A stretch of 55,364 nt of DNA from Acaryochloris sp. CRU_2_0 (GCA_012034865.1 JAAUOM010000015.1:1-55364); one strand, 5' to 3'. Numbered from the stretch's first letter, positions 18,498 to 28,293 are shown. Notes: a model not told the origin generated them from the sequence alone. Translations and numbers: made by a program.

Positions 18498-19058
18498 ATG
18501 GTAAGAACCGCCGCACTCCCAACAGCTACTGCCAAACCCAAACAATCCCGGCCTAGGCGCAGTCTGATCGCCGACGTGATTTTAGTGGGATTGGTGTCGG
18601 GTCCTGTGGCTGCCCCCTTTTTGGCTGCGACGGACTGGCCGATTCTGCCCCAAATTGCCCATATCATTTATTTCATGGGCGATCATGTTTGTCCCCAGCC
18701 AGAAATGGCCTTGGCTCTGATGTCCCCTTACCTGATGGCGGTCTGTATGCGCTGTTTTGGCACGTTAATGGGTCTGGTGGTTACTCGATATTTATTTTCG
18801 GTCAATCAAGGTGATGCACCTTACTGGTTAAACCGTTATGGCTGGCTGGGTCTTCTCCTCACCCTTGGACTGTGCTTAGTTTATCCTTTTGAACTCTATG
18901 CTCAGTATTGGGGTTGGTGGGAGTATAACAATGGGGTAGTGACCTTGTTTGGTTTAGTGTCAGGTTTGGGTTTGGGAGCCTATATCATGCCATTGTTGCA
19001 TCAATCAACTCGCAAATCTGGGAATGATCCAGTCTGGACTAGATTGCCCTTACCTTAA
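18498..19058 (+). CDS. DUF2085 integral membrane protein
   Basis: A 186-residue protein with about four transmembrane segments. The conserved DUF2085 block is present: H-x-C-P-Q-P-E at about 63-70, followed by PYLMAVCMRCFGTLMG. The paired cysteines and histidine suggest metal or redox chemistry, but the family has no proven function. A strong TTAGGAGG precedes ATG 18498, 11 bases after cobO. Confidence 0.85.
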   Translation: MVRTAALPTATAKPKQSRPRRSLIADVILVGLVSGPVAAPFLAATDWPILPQIAHIIYFMGDHVCPQPEMALALMSPYLMAVCMRCFGTLMGLVVTRYLFSVNQGDAPYWLNRYGWLGLLLTLGLCLVYPFELYAQYWGWWEYNNGVVTLFGLVSGLGLGAYIMPLLHQSTRKSGNDPVWTRLPLP

Positions 19059-19080
19059 AAATCACGAAATCATGGGATCT

Positions 19081-21180
19081 ATGAGCAAAGATACAACTTC
19101 GACACATGCCAATACTCCATTATTGATGGGTGATGGTTTACCCCCGTTTGAACAGATTCAGTCTGAGCAGGTTCTGCCTGGGATGACCCAGTTGTTAAGC
19201 GAACTGGAGGAAGCCTTACAGACCCTAGAGACCACCTTAACCCCAACTTGGCAAGGTCTGGTGGAACCCCTGGAAAAACTGGGCGATCGCTTGAGTTGGA
19301 GTTGGGGAATTATTGGCCATTTGATGGGGGTAAAAAATTCCCCAGAACTGCGGGAAGCCTATGAAGCAGTTCAACCCCAGGTAGTCAAGTTTATGAATCG
19401 TTTGAGCCAAAGTCAGCCCATTTACACCGCCTATAAGCAGTTGCAACAAAGCGACGAATGGCTCCAGCTTGATCCAGCCCAACAAAGAATTATCGAGAGT
19501 GCGATCCGAGATGCCGAGCTATCCGGTGTCGGACTCACGGGAGACGCCAAAGATCGCTTTAACGCCATCCAGCTCGAATTGGCTAATCTCTCAACTCATT
19601 TCTCGAACCATGTTCTAGACGCCACGAAGGCATTTAACATTCTACTCACCCATCCAGCAGAAGTGGCGGGCCTACCACCTAGCTTATTAAGTCTATCGGC
19701 TCAGGCAGCCCGCGCTGTGGGTGAGAAAGAGGCCACACCCGAACAGGGTCCCTGGTTGATTACCCTGGATATTCCCTGTTTTGGTCCATTTATGCAGCAT
19801 AGCCAACGCCGTGATTTGCGCGAGAAGCTATACCGAGCCTATATTAGGCGTGCTTCTGAGGGCGATTTTGACAACACCGAGATTATTGACCGGATTCTAG
19901 ACCTTCGCCAAGAAGAAGCCCAGATTTTAGGGTTTAAGACCTATGCTGAAGCCAGCCTAGCCAGTAAAATGGCTCCTACCGTTTCGGCGGTAGAAACCTT
20001 ACAAGAGCAACTCCGGCAAGCCAGTTACGATCAAGCGAGGGCGGAGTTAGAAGACCTCAAAATCTTTGCTCAAGCTCAAGGGGCTGAGGAAGCTGAGGAT
20101 CTCAAACATTGGGATATCAGTTTCTGGGCTGAACGCCAGCGGGAAGCCAAGTTTGATATCACTGATGAACAGCTCCGACCCTATTTCCCCTTACCCCAAG
20201 TGCTCAAGGGATTGTTCAACCTGGTGAATCGGCTGTTTGGCGTAACCGTGACGGCAGCGGACGGGGAAGCCCCCGTGTGGCACGAAGATGTCCGCTATTT
20301 TCAGGTTGCTAATGAACAGGGGGAAACCATTGCTCATTTCTACCTCGATCCCTACTCGCGTCCGGCGGAAAAGCGCGGTGGAGCCTGGATGGATGAATGT
20401 CTGGGTCGAGCCAAGTTCCATGATGACGAGCAGGTTCGCACACGCTTACCCGTGGCCTATTTAATTTGTAATCAAACCCCACCTGTCGATGGCAAGCCCA
20501 GCTTGATGACCTTTCGGGAAGTTGAAACCCTATTCCATGAATTTGGTCATGGCCTACAGCATATGCTGACTCAGGTGGATTATGCGGGCGCAGCCGGGAT
20601 TAACAATGTGGAGTGGGATGCCGTCGAACTGCCCAGCCAATTTATGGAGAATTGGTGCTATGACCGCACGACCCTCATGAGCATGGCCAAACAGTACGAA
20701 ACGGGTGAGCCGTTACCGGAAGCTTATTACCAAAAACTGTTGGCTGCGCGCACCTACATGAGTGGCAGTGCCATGCTCCGCCAACTCTATTTTGGCATGG
20801 TAGATATGGAACTGCATCACCGTTATCAACCTGGTGGGATAGAGAAGATGCAGCAGGTGCGCGATCTCATTGCCGAAACCACCACGGTTCTGCCCCCCTT
20901 GCCTGAAGATGCTTTTCTTTGCTCCTTTGGTCACATCTTTGCCGGGGGCTATTCAGCGGGCTATTATAGCTATAAATGGGCAGAAGTCCTCAGCGCCGAC
21001 GCCTTTGCCGCCTTTGAAGAAGCAGGTTTAGACAATGATGCAGCCATCCGCGCTACGGGTCGTCGCTTCCGCGATACCGTTCTGGCTTTAGGGGGTAGCC
21101 AACATCCCATGGACATCTTCAAAGCATTTCGAGGCCGGGAACCCAGTACTGAAGCATTGTTACGCCATAGTGGACTGTAA
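19081..21180 (+). CDS. prlC: Oligopeptidase A, M3 family zinc metallopeptidase
   Basis: Cytosolic oligopeptidase of the M3A family (PrlC/OpdA). The zinc motif HEFGH is at H486-E487-H490, followed by the third-ligand region NNVEWDAVELPSQFMENW. The C-terminal block FGHIFAGGYSAGYYSYKWAEVLSAD is characteristic. From ATG 19081 the product has 699 residues, close to the family norm; ATG 19072 and an upstream TTG at 19024 are alternatives. The latter would overlap the DUF2085 gene by 35 bases. None has a clear ribosome binding site. Confidence 0.93.
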   Translation: MSKDTTSTHANTPLLMGDGLPPFEQIQSEQVLPGMTQLLSELEEALQTLETTLTPTWQGLVEPLEKLGDRLSWSWGIIGHLMGVKNSPELREAYEAVQPQVVKFMNRLSQSQPIYTAYKQLQQSDEWLQLDPAQQRIIESAIRDAELSGVGLTGDAKDRFNAIQLELANLSTHFSNHVLDATKAFNILLTHPAEVAGLPPSLLSLSAQAARAVGEKEATPEQGPWLITLDIPCFGPFMQHSQRRDLREKLYRAYIRRASEGDFDNTEIIDRILDLRQEEAQILGFKTYAEASLASKMAPTVSAVETLQEQLRQASYDQARAELEDLKIFAQAQGAEEAEDLKHWDISFWAERQREAKFDITDEQLRPYFPLPQVLKGLFNLVNRLFGVTVTAADGEAPVWHEDVRYFQVANEQGETIAHFYLDPYSRPAEKRGGAWMDECLGRAKFHDDEQVRTRLPVAYLICNQTPPVDGKPSLMTFREVETLFHEFGHGLQHMLTQVDYAGAAGINNVEWDAVELPSQFMENWCYDRTTLMSMAKQYETGEPLPEAYYQKLLAARTYMSGSAMLRQLYFGMVDMELHHRYQPGGIEKMQQVRDLIAETTTVLPPLPEDAFLCSFGHIFAGGYSAGYYSYKWAEVLSADAFAAFEEAGLDNDAAIRATGRRFRDTVLALGGSQHPMDIFKAFRGREPSTEALLRHSGL

Positions 21181-21231
21181 TTTGTTATGGTTTTCTTTAG
21201 AGAATATTCTGGTAATGAGTGTTATGTGCGC

Positions 21232-21246
21232 CTAACTTTAAGTTAG
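21232..21246. repeat. Palindrome before the kinase gene
   Basis: CTAACTT-T-AAGTTAG is a perfect 7-bp inverted repeat around a single base. It lies between the oligopeptidase stop and the kinase start. It could be an operator or part of a terminator. Confidence 0.35.
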
Positions 21247-21302
21247 CAACGTGCTGGAAGTGAGTGATGTCTCTTCAACTTATCCAATAAGGACTGTATT
21301 CG

Positions 21303-22865
21303 ATGTCCCATATTCCCCCTGCCTCTATGCCATCTGCATCTAGGCGCGTAGAGGGTTCTGACCAAAACCATACCGTAATTCCTTGGGAAATGTCTCAGTG
21401 CTTGAACTCTGATTGTTTGCACTCTAATCCCAGTGATAGTTCAACCTGTCAACGATGTGGGTTATCTCTCCTTTTAGGAGGACGATATCGGGCAATTCGG
21501 TCTCTAGGAGGAGGAGGATTTTCCTACACGTTTGCGGCTATAGACGAACACCGTTTGCAAACCCCCTGTGTGATTAAACAGTTTTTACCCCCTCAAGGGA
21601 ATGCAAGCCAATTAAACAAATCCATTACCCTGTTTGAACAAGAAGCTTTAATTCTCAAAGCGTTAGGCAATCATCCCCAAATTCCATCTCTTTTAGCGTT
21701 TTTAGAACAAGAGGGGCGTCTCTATCTCATTCAAGAATTTATTGAAGGCCAAGATTTATTTCAAGAAGCAATGCAAAATGGGCCGTTTAGCGAACAACAG
21801 GTTCAACAACTCTTTACCGACTTGCTACCCGTTTTGCAATTTATTCATGAGCAGCAGGTTGTTCATCGGGATATTAAGCCCGGTAATATTATCCGCAAAG
21901 GGGATGGTTCTTTGGTACTCATCGACTTTGGGGGGTCATTGCAACTGGATGGAGAATGTCGGGCGGTAACTGGTACCCCCGGTTATGCTGCCCCTGAACA
22001 ACTCCAAGGTCATGTTAAGTCTGCGAGTGATCTGCATAGCTTAGCGGTAACCGGCATCCGTCTACTGACGGGTTATCTCACCCCACAACAGCTCGATCCC
22101 TTTGAAGATCCCCATCAGCGGCATCAGGTTTGGCATCGCCTTAAGGTCACTGTTAGCCCCGAATTAACCCAAATTTTTGATAATCTTCTCCATCCTGATA
22201 TCCATCAGCGCTATCCGTCTGCAATTGAAGTCTGGCAAGCCCTCAGTCCTCAGGGAAGTCGATTGGGGTTATCCTCCAATCCATCTGTGTTGTGTCCGTT
22301 ACCGCCAGTGGTAATGAGCAACACAACCCTAACCACAGCGTTAAGTAGTGATGTGGGTGCCAACTTTACGGATCTCCAGGAATTATTAACGCGGCAAAAC
22401 TATGCTGCTGCCGATGAAGAGACCTGGAATCTTTTGCTGAAGATTACCCATCTTGCTGCTGCAGGAGCCTTGACTCTACAAGCGATGCGCCAATTCCCAA
22501 CGCAAGACTTACAGACGCTTGATTTATTATGGACCGAATTGAGTGGCGGACATTTTGGTTTCTCAGTCCAAAAGCAAATCTATCAAAGACTAGGAGGCGG
22601 CAGAAATCTAGATTATGCAGTCTGGCAAACTTTTGGCAAGCAAGTGGGTTGGTTTGCCGAAGGAGAATGGCAACACTATGCTGATTTAAAGTTTGCTCAA
22701 AATGCTCCTATCGGCCATCTGCCAGCCTGCTTCGTAGACCCAATGAACCGTCAGGGGTTTGATCGGGGGGTTTGTGGATGGTGGCGATTGGGATTTGTCT
22801 CTCTGATACAGCGATTAGAGTCCATAACCAATACAGGGAGTGATGATGCCGATTTTGAGGGATAA
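21303..22865 (+). CDS. Serine/threonine protein kinase with C-terminal GUN4-like domain
   Basis: A 520-residue Hanks-type kinase. An N-terminal four-cysteine knuckle (C33, C38, C49, C52) precedes the catalytic domain: glycine loop LGGGGFSYTF, K92 in CVIKQF, HRDIKPGNI with D190, IDFGGS, and GTPGYAAPEQL. The last 150 residues carry a GUN4-type fold with DLQTLDLLWTELSGGHFGFS, QKQIYQRLGG and GHLPACF. GUN4 binds porphyrins and stimulates Mg-chelatase, and kinase-GUN4 fusions occur in cyanobacteria, so tetrapyrrole sensing is an attractive inference. AAGGA nine bases before ATG 21303 supports this start; ATG 21390 (MSQCLNSDC) is a credible shorter alternative. Confidence 0.9.
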   Translation: MSHIPPASMPSASRRVEGSDQNHTVIPWEMSQCLNSDCLHSNPSDSSTCQRCGLSLLLGGRYRAIRSLGGGGFSYTFAAIDEHRLQTPCVIKQFLPPQGNASQLNKSITLFEQEALILKALGNHPQIPSLLAFLEQEGRLYLIQEFIEGQDLFQEAMQNGPFSEQQVQQLFTDLLPVLQFIHEQQVVHRDIKPGNIIRKGDGSLVLIDFGGSLQLDGECRAVTGTPGYAAPEQLQGHVKSASDLHSLAVTGIRLLTGYLTPQQLDPFEDPHQRHQVWHRLKVTVSPELTQIFDNLLHPDIHQRYPSAIEVWQALSPQGSRLGLSSNPSVLCPLPPVVMSNTTLTTALSSDVGANFTDLQELLTRQNYAAADEETWNLLLKITHLAAAGALTLQAMRQFPTQDLQTLDLLWTELSGGHFGFSVQKQIYQRLGGGRNLDYAVWQTFGKQVGWFAEGEWQHYADLKFAQNAPIGHLPACFVDPMNRQGFDRGVCGWWRLGFVSLIQRLESITNTGSDDADFEG

Positions 22866-23119
22866 CTTCAGCAGCCTATCGTCTCATCGGCACAGTTGAC
22901 GACGATATTGACAACCTTTAAAACTTGAACTATGGAGTCTCTGAAGACTTTACGCTAAGGATAATGGATTAAATATTAAGATCGAAATGTCGATGGCCAG
23001 TTAGGGCGAAGAATGGTTCGCCTGCAGGGGGAAATGCCGAAATTATTAAATTCTCATTCCTGAGAATCGCTAAGGATTGGCCCAGATCACTGAGATAACC
23101 TTAAGGCTTGACTGTAATA

Positions 23120-25264
23120 ATGACACATTCTTCTCCCTTTGAAACCCATGCTTCGGATCCAGACGATCTCCCCCGAAACGGTACTCAACCCCTTGTAAAG
23201 GGTGGGGTTGTTGAAGACATCGACACCCGTTCTCCAATGCCTGAGCTGGGAACGGAGGAGCAAGTGCCTCCACCTTTGCGGTCTACCCCTGATGATTCGG
23301 ACGGGGTAGGGGTTGATGCTATATCCTCTTCTGCAAGCTCCCAAACGTCTGGTTCTTCGTTTTCGAGGGTGGATCGGACTGAAGGGAGTCCTCCTTATCC
23401 TTGGGCTTCAGACTCTATAGAATCTAACAATCGGAATGCTAGTCAGTCAGCAGCCGTTCCGTTTCAGATGAAGTGGATGGGTTGGGCTTTAGCGCTGACC
23501 ATGTTGCCTGTACTAGCGGTGGGTACTACGGTTACTTACTTGAGTGGGAACTTGATTCAGGAGCAAGTTACTCAGACTCGTCAAGCAGGGGGGCAAGGGC
23601 TGAAAAACACTGAAGTGGCAATGCGTAAACAATTGCCTCTGCTTCTTGTTGGCACGAGTATTACGGCAATTCTAGCAGGTGCGATCGCAGCCTGGTTAGC
23701 TCGTCGAGCCACTACGCCTGTACTCAAAGTAGCCCAAGTCTCAACTGAGGTATTGACAAGAATCCGCACTGGGATGGTGAGATCTACTGCGTCGGACTCC
23801 GATGCCTTAAGCCAGCTTGAGTGGAACATTCGTATCCTGGAAGATCACTTGCCGGCTTTACTAGAGCAACAAGATAGCGAGATTGAGCAGTTACAGATGC
23901 TCAAGCACATCACCCATCGCATTCATACCTCCCTCAATGAAGAGGATATTCTCAAGGCCACCGTGGGAGAAGCCCGTAAAATTTTGAGAGCAGATCGCGT
24001 CATGGTTTACGGATTTGATGACGATTGGTATGGCACTGTCATTGCTGAGGCTGTCCTGCCGGGATTCCCTAAGGCACTGTGGGCCGAAATCCGCGATCCC
24101 TGCTTTGCCGAAAACTATGTACACAAGTACCAAGCCGGACGGATACGAGCCATTAGCGATATTGAGGCAGCGAACCTGACAGCCTGTCATCTGGCTCAGT
24201 TGGAACCCTTTGCTGTCAGGGCAAATCTTGTGGTGCCCATCCTGCGGGAACAGAAGTTGTTTGGGCTGTTGATTGCCCATCAATGCTCCCAACCCCGGGT
24301 GTGGACCGATGTGGAGATCAACTTCTTGGCGCAAGTGGCTTCCCAGGTTGGGTTTGCCTTGGATCATGCTCGATTGCTCACCCAGGTTGATCACATCAGC
24401 CAAAGGGCGGTCACCCACTCTAAGCAAGCCATTCAAGACCTAGAAGTCTTGCAACAAGGGATCGCTCGACTCTCTGTGCGGAGTAAGGATGTGGCTCAAT
24501 TATTGGAGGAGGATGCTCATCCTGCCATTACCCAAACCCAGGAGCAAATGCAGGTGATCGCCCAAGGGGCTAACCAAATTCAACACCTTCTCCAGGAAAT
24601 TACCCATACTCAGCAACAGGTGCAGTCCGCCTCTCAACAAGGCCAACAGGTGATGACGGAAACGGCTGACCATTTGCAGACGTTGCACCAAAAGGTCGCA
24701 GAGGTTGAAGAAGCTGTGCAACCCCTACAACATCCCACCCATCAGCTTGGTGAACTGGTGGATGTGATGACCCACGTCGTCTCTCAGGTTCAGTTACAAG
24801 CCATGAATGCGGCTCTAGAGGCTGCACGAGTAGGCACGGCTGGACAATCCTTTGCGGAAATTGCCGAGAAAGTTCATGGGTTAACTCGACAATTAGATGC
24901 CACCCTCACCGATGTCAAACCCTTGATAAACCATATTCAAACCACAGCCCAAACAGCGATTGCTGATATTACGATGGGCAAAGAGGCGATTGCCACGGAT
25001 ACAAAACGGGTGAACAATACCCAGCAAGTCTTAGAGAGCTGCAATGATCTTTATCAACGCTTTCTGGACTTAATTCCGCAGATTGCGACCGTGACCACTA
25101 CCCAACTCGAGGGAGCGATCGCGGGTCACCAGAACTTAGATCACCTTGCCTATACGACCTTCAAAGCAACGGAACAGTCCTCCGAAATTGCGGATACCTT
25201 TGGGCAATTGCTAGGTGCGATCCAGGGTAAGCCTACCCCCAAGACAGAATCTTCTAGTGAATGA
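23120..25264 (+). CDS. PixJ-like phototaxis receptor: cyanobacteriochrome GAF + MCP signalling domain
   Basis: A 714-residue transducer. A polar N-terminus (1-110) is followed by two membrane helices (about 117-140 and 170-195) with a short external loop, a HAMP-like linker, one GAF domain (about 270-420), and a coiled methyl-accepting region whose tip reads LQAMNAALEAARVG. The GAF has the canonical bilin cysteine C356 followed by H357 (LTACHL) and a second cysteine C328 in a DPCF motif. The 28-residue spacing equals that of the two cysteines in TePixJ, a blue/green photoreceptor. Binding of a bilin is therefore expected, with a blue/green photocycle inferred. The preferred start is ATG 23120; a TTG lies at 23108. 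It is followed 118 bases later by a CheW-receiver gene. Confidence 0.9.
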   Translation: MTHSSPFETHASDPDDLPRNGTQPLVKGGVVEDIDTRSPMPELGTEEQVPPPLRSTPDDSDGVGVDAISSSASSQTSGSSFSRVDRTEGSPPYPWASDSIESNNRNASQSAAVPFQMKWMGWALALTMLPVLAVGTTVTYLSGNLIQEQVTQTRQAGGQGLKNTEVAMRKQLPLLLVGTSITAILAGAIAAWLARRATTPVLKVAQVSTEVLTRIRTGMVRSTASDSDALSQLEWNIRILEDHLPALLEQQDSEIEQLQMLKHITHRIHTSLNEEDILKATVGEARKILRADRVMVYGFDDDWYGTVIAEAVLPGFPKALWAEIRDPCFAENYVHKYQAGRIRAISDIEAANLTACHLAQLEPFAVRANLVVPILREQKLFGLLIAHQCSQPRVWTDVEINFLAQVASQVGFALDHARLLTQVDHISQRAVTHSKQAIQDLEVLQQGIARLSVRSKDVAQLLEEDAHPAITQTQEQMQVIAQGANQIQHLLQEITHTQQQVQSASQQGQQVMTETADHLQTLHQKVAEVEEAVQPLQHPTHQLGELVDVMTHVVSQVQLQAMNAALEAARVGTAGQSFAEIAEKVHGLTRQLDATLTDVKPLINHIQTTAQTAIADITMGKEAIATDTKRVNNTQQVLESCNDLYQRFLDLIPQIATVTTTQLEGAIAGHQNLDHLAYTTFKATEQSSEIADTFGQLLGAIQGKPTPKTESSSE

Positions 25265-25382
25265 GCAATATCCGGATATCCCTTGAGTAACCTCTCGTCT
25301 GAACCCACCGTCATCCCATCCTTGGGGATACTTGATTTACCCTGTTTGCAACGTCATGTTCTTCGATAGAAGGAAGCCAGCG

Positions 25383-27152
25383 ATGGCTCATGAAACGCCC
25401 CTGCGTGATCCGGCCTACCAATTATTTTTTCAAGAAGCATTAGAGCTGTTGTCACAAATTGACTTAACCTTGCAAGAAGTACTGGCTGTTCCCAGTGCCG
25501 CCGCGATTGATTTTCTCCTAGACAATACTCAAACCCTAGCGCAAGGGGCACAATCCCTGTCTTTGACCTTGCTCTGTCAACCTGCAAAAACCTTTGAAGG
25601 GTTAGTGCTGCGCTTTCAGCAAAGTCCTCTGGCGCTCACCCCTGATGATGCAGATGCCCTTAGGCAAGCCTATAAAAATCTGCAAGGGGCTTTAGTCACC
25701 TATCTTTCTCAATCAGAGCAGCCCTCTGGGTTTATCTCTCCAGTAGAGTCATCCCAGTCCCTAGCGATCGCACCCCCATCCCCTATTGCCCCAGCAGAAA
25801 CGTCAGCAGTCGAGACAGATGTGACCACCTTAATGCTGACGACGGATGTTGCTGAACTGTTGAGCCAACTTCACCAAGCGCTTGTCAATCCCCAAGTCTA
25901 CAATTTGGCAGATGAACTGAAAACCCATACAGAAGCACTGTTGGGATGGGGCGAAGTTCTAGAGTTGAGCGAATTTATAACCATTGCCCAGTCCACCCTA
26001 GAGATGCTCAATAGCAATCCCCAATCTGCTGTTTCCATTGGACAACTGGCCTTAGCAGGGTTTCAATCCGCTTACAAAACAGCCTTACAAAGCACATCAA
26101 TGCCTGAGGCATCCTCTCCCTCACTAGACAAGGATCAACCCAGGACATCAGCTCACCCTATCACTGTGGCTGAAATTCCGACCGCCGAAGCGTTATCCCT
26201 CTCAAATGAGGTAACACTAAACACCGCCCTGTTGTTGGTATGGCAGCAGCGAAACCTCTTGTTTACCATTCCATCTGAAGCTGTAGCGGAAATCTTGATT
26301 CCCAGAGCGGAACAAGTCATGGGCAATCAACATCAGCGTTGCATCAAGTGGCAGCAGCAATTTATGCCGCTGTATCGACTGGTGGATTTGCTCAACCAGG
26401 GTGAGTCTCACTGGCCGCGACTGACGCCGATGGCTACTGCCCATACCCCGGAACCTTCGCCAGTTTTTGGTAAATCCCCCCTGCTGGTTGTGCAACAAGG
26501 AGGACAAACCCTAGGACTTGAGGTTGAGATTGCCCGTCTGGTGACAGAACCTGAACTCATTCTGCGCTTTTCTAAGAGCGATCAACCTCCTTGCCCCTAC
26601 TACTGTGGTGAGACGTCCATCCCCGAGGTTCAACAATGCGGCGTCATCGACTTAACGGCGCTTCTCCATGAAATTTTAGGTGTGAGTCCTATGCCTCTGT
26701 TGTCAGCAGTTCCATCGACCAGTATATCTGTATCGGTTAGTACTAAGCCATCTGTACCCCCCAAGCCTATCCAAAAACCGCGATCGCAAATGACCATTTT
26801 GGTTGTCGATGATTCACCCACCGTCAGAATCATGCTAAATATGGTGTTGGAGTCTGCTGGCTACCAGGTTCTAGAAGCCGCGAATGGTCAGTTAGCCCTC
26901 GATCAATTGGCAGAGCATACTGAGATTAACTTGGTGCTATGCGATGTGGAAATGCCTAAGATGAACGGATTTGAGTTTCTAGAATACCGGTGCCGCCAGC
27001 CCGCCCTAGCAGATATCCCTGTGGTCATGCTCAGTACCTGTAATAGTGATCAACATCGGCGGTTGGCGAATGCCTTGGGTGCCAATGCCTACTTGACTAA
27101 ACCCTACGAAGAGACCAGCTTATTGGCTACTTTACAAGCTTTAATTCACTGA
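25383..27152 (+). CDS. CheV-like protein: degenerate Hpt-like N-terminus, CheW domain, receiver domain
   Basis: A 589-residue signalling protein. The first 100 residues look like an Hpt helix bundle, but the site that should hold the phospho-histidine reads NTQTLAQGAQS, without His. A second helical block (about 150-230) resembles the one in cyanobacterial CheA proteins. A CheW-like domain follows (about 275-450) and then a complete receiver domain: VVDDSPTVR, phospho-acceptor D521 in CDVEMPKMNGF, and a late TKPYE lysine. No dimerisation or HATPase region exists, so it cannot be a kinase. AGGAAG six bases before ATG 25383 decides the start. By position it is the adaptor or adaptation partner of the adjacent photoreceptor. 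It could descend from a CheA hybrid that lost its catalytic core. Confidence 0.82.
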   Translation: MAHETPLRDPAYQLFFQEALELLSQIDLTLQEVLAVPSAAAIDFLLDNTQTLAQGAQSLSLTLLCQPAKTFEGLVLRFQQSPLALTPDDADALRQAYKNLQGALVTYLSQSEQPSGFISPVESSQSLAIAPPSPIAPAETSAVETDVTTLMLTTDVAELLSQLHQALVNPQVYNLADELKTHTEALLGWGEVLELSEFITIAQSTLEMLNSNPQSAVSIGQLALAGFQSAYKTALQSTSMPEASSPSLDKDQPRTSAHPITVAEIPTAEALSLSNEVTLNTALLLVWQQRNLLFTIPSEAVAEILIPRAEQVMGNQHQRCIKWQQQFMPLYRLVDLLNQGESHWPRLTPMATAHTPEPSPVFGKSPLLVVQQGGQTLGLEVEIARLVTEPELILRFSKSDQPPCPYYCGETSIPEVQQCGVIDLTALLHEILGVSPMPLLSAVPSTSISVSVSTKPSVPPKPIQKPRSQMTILVVDDSPTVRIMLNMVLESAGYQVLEAANGQLALDQLAEHTEINLVLCDVEMPKMNGFEFLEYRCRQPALADIPVVMLSTCNSDQHRRLANALGANAYLTKPYEETSLLATLQALIH

Positions 27153-27204
27153 CGGATGCAGCAGTTGGCAGCAGGAGAAAGGCAATAGTCGCGGTTTGCC
27201 AGGA

Positions 27205-27426
27205 TTACACCGTTTCTAGTTCACCCTCAGCTAGATGAGCGCGGAATTTCTTGCTGAATTTGACGAGGTAGGGGTAATTTGCACTGACTTCTCGCCCTTG
27301 CCAGTCCTTAATAATCTGGATTAGTTCACCTTCCAACCCTTGAATATCAAAGGGTTGACCTCGATGCTCAGGATGATGATGAACCATTATGGATGCTTTC
27401 ACACGGACTTGATCGCCTACTTGCAT
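27205..27426 (-). CDS. ftrV: Ferredoxin-thioredoxin reductase, variable (alpha) chain
   Basis: A 73-residue SH3-like subunit of ferredoxin-thioredoxin reductase, which passes photosynthetic electrons to thioredoxin. The sequence MQVGDQVRVKASIMVHHHP, the GLEGEL segment and NYPYLVKF near the end match the family along its full length. It has no cysteines of its own; the catalytic chain is encoded elsewhere. It is convergent with the CheV-like gene, 52 bases apart. Confidence 0.95.
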   Translation of the reverse strand: MQVGDQVRVKASIMVHHHPEHRGQPFDIQGLEGELIQIIKDWQGREVSANYPYLVKFSKKFRAHLAEGELETV

Positions 27427-27633
27427 AATTTCAGTTAATGACTCTCAACAGGGGCATGACTAAACTTTGTACTCATAGCCAAGGATGGTACAAATCAATC
27501 TCTATTAATCTTTGCATAAGATGGACCCTTGCTGAATACAGCATTTTCAGGATGCTCTAATGAACTCAAATGGGTAGATCGGCTCAATCAAGACCCTAGT
27601 CTAGATCAAAGGGATGTAACAGATATCTAATTC

Positions 27634-28293
27634 TTAACTCGTTTTCAGTCGGTTCAAAATTCTCAAAACATCGTACAGTTCATTGCGTCGATTATTGAGG
27701 GAAAAATCATTCGAGAAACTGTATCGCCCTTGATCTAGCTTGATAAACATCGAATAAGCGCTATTGCTAACCAAGCCAAAGGTAGGGCGAGGAGCTGGAG
27801 CATTCGCAGACATGTAAGCCAATGCCTGAGGGAGTGCAACCTCAATACTAAACGAAGTTTGCTTAGATTCAATCAGAACAATCCAAAGATGTTCTTGAAC
27901 AATCAATCCATCAATCCGCCCTCGGTAAATGAGGCCATCCTCGTCTTCAAGGTCTAGCTGAATAGATGCCTCAGAGCGCAGATGGAAAGGAGGGTCATAA
28001 AAACCTGCTAATTCCAGCAAGGGTGATACAACAATAAAGTTGACCGCACCCTCTAGCAGGTGACCATACTGACGATGGTAAAGGTAACGCTGCTTGATCA
28101 AATCCAACCGTTGTTGTTCGGCAAGATTCAGCTCTGGTAAATCATCTAGCCATTCTGTGAAAGAAGATGGATCATCACTACGAGAGAGTCTAAGCCGAGA
28201 GTCTACTGCTGCTAAACTATCGACATAATCTGTAATTGCTAAGACTTCAACCATCGCCTTGATCAATGTTTGAGGAATGGGTAGGTTTCTCAT
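27634..28293 (-). CDS. PD-(D/E)XK nuclease-like protein (restriction-endonuclease-subunit-like)
   Basis: A 219-residue protein from ATG 28293 (MRNLPIPQTLIKAM). A PD-(D/E)XK pattern is visible: RGRIDGLIV supplies the first acidic residue and LIESKQTS the E-x-K, with a preceding helix-rich region. Proteins like this in cyanobacteria are often annotated as restriction endonuclease subunit R, though there is no helicase part. No methyltransferase lies nearby, so a restriction role is doubtful. A longer frame upstream to 28377 has no good start codon. Codon use looks ordinary. Confidence 0.65.
   Translation of the reverse strand: MRNLPIPQTLIKAMVEVLAITDYVDSLAAVDSRLRLSRSDDPSSFTEWLDDLPELNLAEQQRLDLIKQRYLYHRQYGHLLEGAVNFIVVSPLLELAGFYDPPFHLRSEASIQLDLEDEDGLIYRGRIDGLIVQEHLWIVLIESKQTSFSIEVALPQALAYMSANAPAPRPTFGLVSNSAYSMFIKLDQGRYSFSNDFSLNNRRNELYDVLRILNRLKTS

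Noticed and set aside
27634..28293. Restriction-modification system
   Set aside because: Only a nuclease-like protein is present, without methyltransferase, specificity subunit or helicase nearby.
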